64,000 nt of DNA, taken from the NCBI RefSeq assembly GCF_027886475.1, contig NZ_CP115670.1, positions 2,542,001 to 2,606,000 of the forward strand, read 5' to 3'. Positions 19,157 to 27,272 of the stretch are shown piece after piece. Within the stretch, counting starts at the first letter, position 1, and each line of letters starts with the position of its first letter. Origin of the DNA: Corynebacterium sp. SCR221107 (GTDB lineage: Bacteria; Actinomycetota; Actinomycetes; Mycobacteriales; Mycobacteriaceae). The translations under genes and the position numbers were made by a program. The notes under the pieces are model-generated. The model made no database searches and was not told the origin of the DNA. It worked only from the letters and a program-made list of their open reading frames with translations.

Positions 19157-20100
19157 TAGTGTTGTGCCTTTCTCCTTGCGATAACGCAAAGTTTGCCATC
19201 TTTGCGCACTATCTCCAACCTTTCGCGGGAATTTCCGCCGACCGCGACGCCACCTTGTCCGTGCCAGTCGCTGATGAGGGCTTCAATCGATTGCAGAATC
19301 GTGGCGTTGACCGCCGTGCCGTGCGCACGCAAAAACGTTAGCACTACCCGTCGCCGTATGGCGGGGTCTTGCTTTTTTAGCTTTCCGACGTCGACACTCT
19401 CGCCCTCACATACCTCGCGATAGGCCTGGTCCGCCAGCCTATCGAGCAAGGCGCGGTCCTCGGCCACAAGCTGCCCCGCCCGTGCAAGCCCCGGCACCGG
19501 ATCGAAGCCCGCGTAGGCGGCAATCTGCGGGAAGACCTCCCTGCGCAGCGCGACTCGAAGAAAGCTCGTGTCCTCGTTCATGGGGTCATCCCAATATGTA
19601 AGGCCTAGCTCGTGGCAGGCCGCCCGGGTATCGGCGCGCCGCAGGCCAAGGAAGGGGCGTGTGATCTCCCCCTTCTTAACCATCGCCGAGGCTTGCCCGC
19701 GCAGCGCGGACATGACGAGGGTCTCCGCCTGGTCGTCGGCAGTGTGTGCCACCCACAGCGGGCGGCGATCCTGCGTGGCGAGAGCCTGCAACGCCTCATA
19801 GCGCGCGGCACGCGCCTGGGCCTCGAGGTTGCCCGGCGCGACGGTGACCCGCACCACCTTTGCCCCCGCCCCGAGCGCTGTTGCCTGTTCGGCCGCACGC
19901 GCGGCCACCTCGGCGGAATCCTCTTGGAGGCCATGATCGACAATCACCGCGAGGACGTCCTTGCCCTCGGCTCTGGCCGCGGCCACGAGCGCGAGCGAGT
20001 CCGCGCCCCCGGACAGCCCGATGAGCGGGTTCGGGTCTGCAACCGCGCGCACGAAGCGTCGGCAAGCAAGAAAATGCGGGCAGTGAGCGGGCCAGAACAT
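19156..20100 (-). CDS. tilS: tRNA(Ile)-lysidine synthetase
   Basis: TilS modifies C34 of the AUA-reading tRNA-Ile with lysine. The 314-residue protein has the ATP-pyrophosphatase P-loop [10 protein letters not shown] (residues 29-38) and the [12 protein letters not shown] motif; the C-terminal half ([15 protein letters not shown]) fits the short actinobacterial form. It starts directly after the dacB stop and overlaps hpt by one base. Confidence 0.94.
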   Translation of the reverse strand: MFWPAHCPHFLACRRFVRAVADPNPLIGLSGGADSLALVAAARAEGKDVLAVIVDHGLQEDSAEVAARAAEQATALGAGAKVVRVTVAPGNLEAQARAARYEALQALATQDRRPLWVAHTADDQAETLVMSALRGQASAMVKKGEITRPFLGLRRADTRAACHELGLTYWDDPMNEDTSFLRVALRREVFPQIAAYAGFDPVPGLARAGQLVAEDRALLDRLADQAYREVCEGESVDVGKLKKQDPAIRRRVVLTFLRAHGTAVNATILQSIEALISDWHGQGGVAVGGNSRERLEIVRKDGKLCVIARRKAQH

Positions 20101-21348
20101 CTAGGACTCGCGAATTGCCGAGGCGAAGGCGTCCAGGGCCGCGCGCGCGGATTCGATATCCGAGCCGTTGGAGATGAGGCCAAACGCATAGACATGCCCC
20201 TGGCTATTGGGCACGATGCCCGCGAGCGCGGAGGTGCCGGTGAGCGTGCCGGTCTTCGCACGCACCCAGCCGCGTCCGGACAAGTCTGCGTAACGATCCT
20301 CGAGCGTGCCCGTGGCGCCGGCAACGGGCAGCGCGCCCAGCAGCGGGCGCAGCTCCAGCTCCGTGACCGATGCCCTCATCAACTGCGCCAGCAGCGCCGG
20401 GGTGACCACGTTGTGGGTGCTCAACCCCGAGGTGTCCTCGATAGAGGTGTTGGTCAGGTCGAATCCCGCGTCCGTCAACACCTGCATGGTGACCTCGGCC
20501 GGTGTCGCCGGGTCGATCTCGCGACCGATCGCCTCGGCCATGACGTTATCTGAATCCTCCAGCATCATCCGAAGCCGTTCTTCCAGGGTCGGCGACTGCG
20601 TGCTGGCCACCTCCTGCCCGTCAGAGGAACTGGTGTATCCGAAGGTCTGGGTCCCCAGCCGCTGCGCGAGGGCTTGGGCAACATCCAACGCCGGAGTGTG
20701 GCTGCGCGGAACATCGCCGGTGGTATCGCCGATCCGGGCACCGTAGAGCATGATCGGTTCCATCGGGGCGATGTACCCGCCTTCGATATCGGCGGCATCC
20801 CAGCCGTCGGCGAAGGCGGGGGCGGTCCAGGCGCTGGTATCCACGAGCACCTGGGTGACCTCGGGAACGTTCTCGCGGATCTGAGCAGCGAGGTCATCGA
20901 GGCGCTCGCTGGTCAGCCACACGTCACCGGCAGCCTTGATGGTCACGGTGGTCCCGTCGGCGACGACGGTGGTGGTGATCCGATCCTGGGCGCCAAGTAC
21001 CTTCAGCGCCGTGACCGCGGTCAAAAGCTTGGTCGCGCTCGCCGGGCGCAGGGCCACGGTGGGGCTGGATTCGAAGACCACCTCGCCTGTGTCCGCATCG
21101 ATGACCTGGGCACCGAACTGAGCCAGCGCCGGGTTGGCGGCCGCGGCCTGCAGGCTTTCGCGCAGGGTGGCATTGTCTTGGGGTACGTGCTGGTCAACGA
21201 GGCCAATGGTGTGTTGCGGCCCGGCGACGCTCAAGGGCGGGTCAACCTCCACGCCGAATCGCTGCGTGGCCACGACGGCACCGGTTACTGTTGCTACTAC
21301 GGCGACGGTCGTAACCCCCGTCGCTACCCACCACTTTGCACGTTTCAT
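20101..21348 (-). CDS. dacB: D-alanyl-D-alanine carboxypeptidase/endopeptidase (DacB, PBP4 family)
   Basis: A 415-residue exported class C penicillin-binding protein that trims peptidoglycan. An N-terminal membrane anchor (about 8-28) is followed by the active-site S104-A-T-K107, the SDN motif (MLEDSDNVMAEA) and the KTGT motif (VRAKTGTLTGTSALAG). I chose the ATG at 21348 rather than the longer frame to 21420 because the signal segment begins there. TAGGCT ends 7 bases before this ATG and GTGGGG lies between, so leaderless or weak-SD initiation are both possible. It is divergent from ppa. Confidence 0.92.
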   Translation of the reverse strand: MKRAKWWVATGVTTVAVVATVTGAVVATQRFGVEVDPPLSVAGPQHTIGLVDQHVPQDNATLRESLQAAAANPALAQFGAQVIDADTGEVVFESSPTVALRPASATKLLTAVTALKVLGAQDRITTTVVADGTTVTIKAAGDVWLTSERLDDLAAQIRENVPEVTQVLVDTSAWTAPAFADGWDAADIEGGYIAPMEPIMLYGARIGDTTGDVPRSHTPALDVAQALAQRLGTQTFGYTSSSDGQEVASTQSPTLEERLRMMLEDSDNVMAEAIGREIDPATPAEVTMQVLTDAGFDLTNTSIEDTSGLSTHNVVTPALLAQLMRASVTELELRPLLGALPVAGATGTLEDRYADLSGRGWVRAKTGTLTGTSALAGIVPNSQGHVYAFGLISNGSDIESARAALDAFASAIRES

Positions 21349-21434
21349 CCCCACTAGCCTAACGCGCGGGCGTGAGCGGGTAGGATATTGACAGTTCTTC
21401 CGTCGAATGTTTTGACACAAGGAGTAAATCCCTC

Positions 21435-21911
21435 ATGAGCATTGAAGTCACCATCGAGATCCCCAAGGGTTCGCGCAACAAGTACGAGGTCGACCACGAG
21501 ACCGGCAAGGTCTACCTCGACCGCTACCTGTTCACCCCGATGGCTTACCCTCTGGACTACGGCTTCATCGACCACACCCTCGGCGAGGACGGCGACCCGC
21601 TCGACGCGCTGGTCATCCTCCCTGAGCCAGTCTTCCCGGGTGTGGTGGTCAAGGCTCGCCCGCTCGGCGTGTTCAAGATGACCGACGAGGCCGGCGGCGA
21701 CGACAAGCTGCTGTGCGTCATCGACGACGTGCGCTGGAACCACCTCAACGACATCGACGACGTCTCCTCCTTCCTCAAGGACGAGATCGAGCACTTCTTC
21801 GTCCACTACAAGGACTTGGAGCCGAACAAGGAAGTCACCGGCTCCGGCTGGGGCGACAAGGCCGAGGCCGAAAAGATCCTCGCCGAGGCCATCGAGCGCC
21901 ACAAGGCCTAA
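21435..21911 (+). CDS. ppa: Inorganic pyrophosphatase
   Basis: A soluble family I pyrophosphatase of 158 residues hydrolysing PPi. Visible motifs are [15 protein letters not shown] and the metal-binding signature DGDPLDALV, plus [19 protein letters not shown]. The start has AAGGAG upstream. A strong terminator follows at 21920. Confidence 0.97.
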   Translation: MSIEVTIEIPKGSRNKYEVDHETGKVYLDRYLFTPMAYPLDYGFIDHTLGEDGDPLDALVILPEPVFPGVVVKARPLGVFKMTDEAGGDDKLLCVIDDVRWNHLNDIDDVSSFLKDEIEHFFVHYKDLEPNKEVTGSGWGDKAEAEKILAEAIERHKA

Positions 21912-21919
21912 TGCTTCAT

Positions 21920-21962
21920 AAAACCCCGCCTTCGCAGTGCAGCACTGTGAAGGCGGGGTTTT
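21920..21962 (+). terminator. Rho-independent terminator of ppa
   Basis: Nearly perfect hairpin: AAAACCCCGCCTTC.CAGTGC pairs with GCACTG.GAAGGCGGGG, followed by TTTT. Confidence 0.9.
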
Positions 21963-21988
21963 GACGTTTGTGCGCTCGCCCACGCCCT

Positions 21989-22098
21989 GCTTCAGATTTG
22001 CGGTCGAAAGGAAACAGTAGAACGGAGTACCAAAAATACCCGGGGGGTATAAAATTCGGGTCTTTTCGACCATGCCTATTCGACCGCAAACCTGAAGC
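21989..22098 (-). repeat. Palindromic repeat element, copy 1
   Basis: A ~110-bp element with terminal inverted repeats (GCTTCAGATTTGCGGTCGAA at the left; TTCGACCGCAAACCTGAAGC at the right) and a central palindrome ATACCCGGGGGGTAT. Relative to copies at 31249-31363 and 57415-57528 it is inverted. It ends 58 bp before the DUF559 gene. There is no coding capacity; the structure is MITE-like. Confidence 0.85.
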
Positions 22099-22156
22099 AC
22101 CGACGACCCCGGCCCTTTTCCCCTATCCTGAACCCAAAAAAGCGGATAGGACAGTC

Positions 22157-23155
22157 ATGAGGATCCCGAAACTCGCACCACACCTGATTCAGGACCCAAA
22201 CACCAAACGCATCTACCCTTCACGCACGAATTGGGTCCAAGAGTATGGGCTCAAGGAGCTTCGTAAGATTCCTTCTTACGACCCCCTCTGGCAAGGGCTC
22301 GCTCACGGCCACTGGCAGAAGATCACGCCCGAAATGGCAATAGAAACCGAAAGGTATGCCAGCCTCCCGCCATGGGAAAAAGCCCGCGCGGTGGCAGCAG
22401 CAACCGCTTTATCACTCGATCGCAGCGCAGTCTGCGGGCTCAGCGCTGCCCGGTTGTGGAACTTGTGGACACCTTCTTCTCATGACGAAAAGGTCGAGGT
22501 CAATATGCTGGGAGGAACGAAGCCGCCGGGCAATAAACAGCGAAAGGCACACCTTGAGTACCGCAGCGCGATGCTGCATCCAGACGAGCTTCTGGTCGTT
22601 GATGGCGCCCGAGTCACTGGCCTATCCCGCACGCTCTATGACCTTATCCGTTTCCATAGCCCCGAAACCGCGGTCGTGGCGCTGGATTCATTCCGAGCCG
22701 CCTCTCCCACAGCAACACCAGACAACATTGCGAATTGGATCCTTGAGAATCGCAGTCAAAGAAACCGGAAACGCTTCGAGCGTGTCCTTTCTCTATCGAC
22801 ATCCAAGAGTGAAAGCCCCCTAGAGTCGAAGGCGAGATTTAGGCTGCTGAATGCAAAGATAAGCGGGCTTGAGCATCTCGAATTCCAACGCGAGCTGATT
22901 GCCGGAGCACAACTCATCCGCCCCGACTTCCTCCTTAATGGGTGGCTCATCGTGGAGGTTGACGACCGAACCAAGTATGAAAGCAATGCCGAGGAGAGCA
23001 TCAGACAGGAAAGGGAGCGTGAGATGAGGCTGCGCCACGAAGGCTACCAAGTCCTGCGTATCCATAGAGAGGACATCGACAACGGGAGTTTCCTCGCCCT
23101 CATCACCCGCGAGCTTAACGGGCAAACATCCCGAAAACCAGCCCGACCAGCATAA
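22157..23155 (+). CDS. DUF559 (Vsr-like nuclease fold) domain protein, AbiEi-antitoxin-like layout
   Basis: A 332-residue cytoplasmic protein starting at ATG 22157 (AGGACAG upstream). The N-terminal and middle parts resemble AbiEi-type proteins that are often annotated as antitoxins. The C-terminus is a restriction-endonuclease-like DUF559 domain: RPDFLLNGWLIVEVDD, then a conserved Glu/Arg-rich helix (EESIRQEREREMRLRHEGY) and VLRIHREDI. No AbiEii toxin gene is adjacent. The last 41 bp overlap, tail to tail, the end of the next leftward gene. Confidence 0.75.
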   Translation: MRIPKLAPHLIQDPNTKRIYPSRTNWVQEYGLKELRKIPSYDPLWQGLAHGHWQKITPEMAIETERYASLPPWEKARAVAAATALSLDRSAVCGLSAARLWNLWTPSSHDEKVEVNMLGGTKPPGNKQRKAHLEYRSAMLHPDELLVVDGARVTGLSRTLYDLIRFHSPETAVVALDSFRAASPTATPDNIANWILENRSQRNRKRFERVLSLSTSKSESPLESKARFRLLNAKISGLEHLEFQRELIAGAQLIRPDFLLNGWLIVEVDDRTKYESNAEESIRQEREREMRLRHEGYQVLRIHREDIDNGSFLALITRELNGQTSRKPARPA

Positions 23156-23474
23156 ACCATACGCCGAGAGCCGCGGTGACGATGAGGGCGGGCTCGCCGC
23201 GGGCAATGATGAGGCCGATAACGGCTACGATGATGGCGCCGCCGCCGATGTAGCGCAGCAGCTTCGGCAGCAGTCCGGCGCGGATGCGCAACGCCCAGCA
23301 GATTGTGCACAATAGCGCCAGCGGCGCGGCCAGGCCCGCGATGGTTATCAGTGGCGCGGCGACCGCCATCGCCAGGCCGGCGGCATAAAAACCCGCCGCG
23401 ATGGCACCGGTGACGGCGACGACGAGCCAGAGTCGCCAGGCGATCTGTCCGGTCAGGGCGGCGGTGGTTTTCAT
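23115..23474 (-). CDS. Small four-helix membrane protein, unknown function
   Basis: A 119-residue protein with four predicted hydrophobic helices (about 14-32, 34-60, 76-92, 97-117), starting at ATG 23474. No family is recognised. It is 20 bp downstream of the broken tannase-like gene in the same direction. Its 3' end overlaps the convergent DUF559 gene. Confidence 0.65.
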   Translation of the reverse strand: MKTTAALTGQIAWRLWLVVAVTGAIAAGFYAAGLAMAVAAPLITIAGLAAPLALLCTICWALRIRAGLLPKLLRYIGGGAIIVAVIGLIIARGEPALIVTAALGVWFMLVGLVFGMFAR

Positions 23475-23493
23475 GCCCTCTACAGTATCCGAC

Positions 23494-25242
23494 CTATCCG
23501 TTGACCCAGGCGATGAAGTTGGTGGTGCCGTCGCCTTCCAGCCCAGCCATGGTGTGACCCTGGCCCCAGATGGTGGCAAAGTCCACGTCGATGCCCTTTT
23601 GTTGCAGCGCGAGCGCGAGATTGAGCTCGACGGTGGTGGCGGTGTCGCCCTGCTTAATGCCGGTGCGGATGCGTCAGGCGGGCGCGACCGTGGAGGTGTC
23701 ATAGTCAGGGAAGGTCGAGTTGAGGAAGTACATGGGGTTGTACATGTCCTGGCGGGTGAGCACGTCCACGCCTTGGGCGTCGGTGGTCTCGAAGTCGGAA
23801 GTATATGCCGAGGCACCCAGGTCCTCGGTGAAGTCAGAGTAGGAGGTGTAGTCGGCCTTTTCCAACACGTCGCGGGAGGGTTCGGAAAAGTGCAGCAGCG
23901 AATCGGCGCCGATGCCGAGGACTGTGTTCTCGGTCTGGTTGCGGCTAGTGCCGTCGAGGGCGCCGACGTCCTTGGTGGCGCTCTTCTAGCTGTCGATGAA
24001 GCCGCGGAGGTTGTCCACGCGGGCGGTGTTGGTGGCGGCGTCGTAGATGGCCCAGGTTTCGTTCTCGTTGAGCTTGGCGACGTATTCCTCCACCGTTTGA
24101 TAGGTGGTGGTGTCCTGTTGCGCACCCATGCCCATGCCGCCACCCATGCCGCCACTCATCCCGGCCGGCGGCTCGCCGGTAGGCATCTCACCTTCTGACA
24201 TCCCGCCTGCCGCTCCGGTAGCACCCGTCATGCCGAGGCCGGTGCCCATGCCGGCCATCTGGACGTTCGACGGCGTCTAGGGGAAGGTCGTGACCTTGAG
24301 GAAGTCGTTGAGCGAGTCCTCGATGACGGAGAGGATCTTGTCGTAGTAGGTGCCAGCCAGATAGGCGCCCCCGCCGGATTGTTTCAGGGTCAGGCGAGTG
24401 GAACCGTCGGAAAGCCCCAGCCCGTTGAGGTAGTCGCCGTAAGCGTTGGCGAGGTCGAGGCTATAGGCGCGCGTCCAGGTGCCCTCGGCTCGGGTACCGG
24501 TGGAGGCGAACTGGCCCATCTGCCATTCGTAGGCGAGGTTGGCGGCGTCGGAGGTGTCCATGACCGCGCCGATGGCCGATAGGTAGGCGTTGTAGAGCTC
24601 GGAGTCGCCGGAGGCGCCCATGATGGCGGTCTGCGCGCCGCCGCCGGAGTGGCCGAAGCAGTAGAAGCGTCCCTCGTCGATGGGCAGGGCGTCGGCGTTA
24701 AAGCGCAGGAAGCGCACCGCCGCCTTGAGGTCGGTGACTCCCCAGGGGGCGTTGCCCAGGTAGCTGTCGGTCATGGAGTCTTTGCCGCGTACCCCGGCGT
24801 GGGCATAGACCAGGCCCGCCTCGATGTAGGAGGAGACGGTGTCTCAGCTGTATTCGCTCATCGGCTTTTGCGAGGCGTAGCCGGGGGTGTTGACCGGCAG
24901 CACCACCGCGGCCTTGCCCTTTGGGCTAAGGGAGAACGTGCCGTCGCCGTTGTCGGTGGCGGTGACCAGGGAGCCGGGGACGACGATCGCAAGCGTCTCA
25001 TAGTCGGGGGCTTGCGGGTGCAGGCAGTAGCTTTGGCCGATCAGGTAGTAGGCATCGTTGTCGGCATCGTGGCGCTAGGCCGCCTGGTCTAACTTCAATT
25101 CGTCGTAGTTGGCGCCGGTTGCGCTTGAGCTTGTGCTTGCCGACGAGCCTCTGTTCGATGAGCTACAGGCGGCCAGTGTGCCGGCGCCCACCACGACGGC
25201 GGAGCCGAGCAGGAAGCTGCGACGGGTAAGACGTGCGTTCAT
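23494..25242 (-). pseudogene. Tannase/feruloyl-esterase-like alpha/beta hydrolase lipoprotein with five in-frame stops
   Basis: One uninterrupted frame of ~582 codons runs from ATG 25242 (AAAGGA upstream) to TAG 23494 and is broken only by nonsense codons: TAG 25075, TGA 24844, TAG 24277, TAG 23986, TGA 23674. There is no frameshift. The N-terminus is a Tat-type lipoprotein signal (TRRSFLLG ... LAAC). The nucleophile motif is CFGHSGGGAQTAIMGASGDS and a late GQGHTMAG could supply the His. The layout resembles subtype-B tannases. A Gly/Met-rich insert lies near 24100-24240. Presumed inactive unless stops are read through. Confidence 0.82.
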
Positions 25243-25351
25243 GTCTGATCCTTTCCGATTGTGTTGTATTGCCAGTAACACACGCCCTTTTTGCGTTTCA
25301 GCCTGTACAAATCGGATTGACAGCCAATCGGTAGGTTGTTTCGAAGCTACT

Positions 25352-25660
25352 ATGAAGTCCATGAAGGAAGTACTTGTCTCTGAGGTGCCGGAAAACGCAC
25401 AACTTATTGATGTCCGCGAAGTCGATGAGTTCGCCGAGGTCCATGCCGCGGGCGCGGTCAACATCCCCCTGTCGGAGTTCGTCGCCCGCGTCGGCGAGAT
25501 CGACGACGCGGGCGAGGTCTACGTCATTTGCCTCTCCGGCGGCCGCAGCGCGCAGGCCTGCCAATACCTCGCCGCCCGCGAGGTGGACGCAATCAACGTC
25601 GCAGGGGGCACGCAGGCCTGGGTTGCAGCAGGTCTTCCCACCGAAAGCGCCGAAAGCTAA
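25352..25660 (+). CDS. Rhodanese-like domain protein
   Basis: A 102-residue single-domain rhodanese. It has the N-terminal QLIDVREVDEFAEVHAAGAVNIPL motif (residues 17-40) and the active-site loop ICLSGGRSAQA with Cys60, so sulfur transfer is plausible. ATG 25352 is chosen; a second ATG three codons on is possible. The genes on either side are broken, so its partner is unknown. Confidence 0.9.
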   Translation: MKSMKEVLVSEVPENAQLIDVREVDEFAEVHAAGAVNIPLSEFVARVGEIDDAGEVYVICLSGGRSAQACQYLAAREVDAINVAGGTQAWVAAGLPTESAES

Positions 25661-25665
25661 GACCC

Positions 25666-26676
25666 ATGACACGGGCTGCTGTAAGAAAGGCGGTTGCCGC
25701 GTTGGCAATGGCCAGCGCGTGTGCAGGGTTGATGGCCGCCCGGGCGCAGGCGGTGCAATTTGTTCCGAACACGGATCCGGGCGGGTTCTACAGCACCATC
25801 CCAGAACCAGGTAAGGCGGCACCGGGCACCGTGCTGCCTACCCAGGTTAAATCTCTCGGGCTTGCGGATCAGCTGGTGTCGGTGACGTATTTCTCCTATG
25901 CGTCCACCCACCCGCGGGAAAGATGGTGCCGGTTTCCGCCGTGGCATTAGTGCCGAACACCCCGTGGACGGGGCCGGGCACGCGCCCGGTGGCGTTGCTG
26001 GCCCCGGGCACGATTGGCGCCTCCGATGCGTGCGCCCCCTCCAAGCTTGTGGCCTACGGCTTGGAGTGTGAGCAGTCCGCCATCATCGGCCTCTTGCAGC
26101 GCGGCTTCATCGTGGCCATGACCGACTACCAAGGCCTAGGAACCCCCGGCGCGCACACCTATATGAACCGCGAGGCCCAAGGTGCTGCGGTGTTGGACAT
26201 GGGTCGGGCGGTGCCAAACCTAGGAATCGCGGAGGTCAACGCGGAGACCCGCTACGTGCTGTGGGGATACTCCCAGGGCGGCGGGGCATCGGCCGCAGCC
26301 GCGGAGATGCAGGCGGGCTATGCACCCGATGTCAATGTGGTAGCCGGCTATGCCGGCGGCATCCCGGTCGACACGATGCTGACCGCCCAGGCGCTCGAGG
26401 GCACACCGATGATCGGGTTCTTGGGCTACGCCATCCACGGCATGCAAGAAACCGACCCGGATCTCTACCGCGATGTCCTGGGCCACCAATGATGACATCA
26501 TCCCCATCGAGCTGGCCCGGCAGATGGTGACCAACTGGCGCGGCCTAGGCGCCAGGGTGGACTACTGGGAGGATCCGGTGCCCAATTTTGGCCGCATGGG
26601 GCCGCATGTCTACACGTTGGAGAACGCCTTCCCCCAGGCGATGAATTGGGTTATGGGTGAGTTGGCGGCACGCTAG
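25666..26676 (+). pseudogene. Secreted lipase (corynebacterial LIP family), frameshifted and internally deleted
   Basis: The gene starts at ATG 25666 with a signal peptide (ARAQAVQF). It loses frame near 25915-25925; sense continues in another frame as KMVPVSAVALVPN through the nucleophile motif WGYSQGGGASAAA. Near 26485 a second break follows YRDVLGH: sense resumes in a third frame as TNDDIIPIELARQMV, and ~80 residues usual in secreted lipases between these points are missing. The C-terminus ends normally at 26676. Two lesions of different kinds make this a clear pseudogene. Confidence 0.85.
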
Positions 26677-26710
26677 TGCGGCGTGACAACGTCGGAAAGC
26701 AAAAAAGTAA

Positions 26711-26730
26711 CCACCCCACAACGGTGGGGG
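26711..26730. other. Small hairpin upstream of the MarR gene
   Basis: CCCCAC (26714-26719) and GTGGGG (26724-26729) form a 6-bp stem with a 4-base loop. It lies about 40 bp upstream of the MarR start. No T-run follows on the plus strand; a T-rich run follows on the minus strand. It may be a weak terminator or an operator. Confidence 0.4.
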
Positions 26731-26770
26731 AAACCAATCAATCATGAGGTTATGGCTTAGGGTATAGGCC

Positions 26771-27256
26771 ATGACCTCTGCTTTATTTCCGGCCGATCTA
26801 CTCGAATCCCCCGTATTCCAACTGGAGCGGCTGCGGCGACGCACCCGTGAGGAGGTGGAGGCCGCACTTGCGACGCGCGGGCTGAATGTGCGCGAGTACT
26901 GGGTGCTGACCTGCCTGTCGAGCGCCCAGGCCTCCAGCCAGTCGGCGCTGTGCGACATGCTCTCGATCGACGCCTCGGACATGGTTCGGCTCATCGACGG
27001 GCTCGAGAACCGGCAGTGGGCCAAGCGCGAGCGCGACCCGCAGGATCGTCGGAGGCAGATTGTTTCCTCCACCAAGAAGGGGCGCGCGAACCAGAAGAGC
27101 CTGCGCGCCATCGTCGCCGAGGCCGAGGCGCGGGCGCTGACCGATTCCTCCGCCAAGCAGCTCAAACACCTGCGCAAGCTCACCGAGCAGATGCTGGGGG
27201 TCAACCAGCCGCTCAACCAGTTCAGCGAAACCCAAGCCGATCAAGCCCCAGCATAA
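26771..27256 (+). CDS. MarR family transcriptional regulator
   Basis: A 161-residue winged-helix regulator: SSQSALCDMLSIDASDMVRLIDGLE is the recognition helix region (residues 56-80), followed by the wing RDPQDRRRQIVSSTKKG. TAGGGT ends 7 bases before the ATG and no Shine-Dalgarno sequence is visible, so it may be leaderless. It precedes the Pls/PosA synthetase by 16 bp in the same direction and probably regulates it. Confidence 0.9.
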   Translation: MTSALFPADLLESPVFQLERLRRRTREEVEAALATRGLNVREYWVLTCLSSAQASSQSALCDMLSIDASDMVRLIDGLENRQWAKRERDPQDRRRQIVSSTKKGRANQKSLRAIVAEAEARALTDSSAKQLKHLRKLTEQMLGVNQPLNQFSETQADQAPA

Positions 27257-27272
27257 GGACGCCTCGCCCCTC

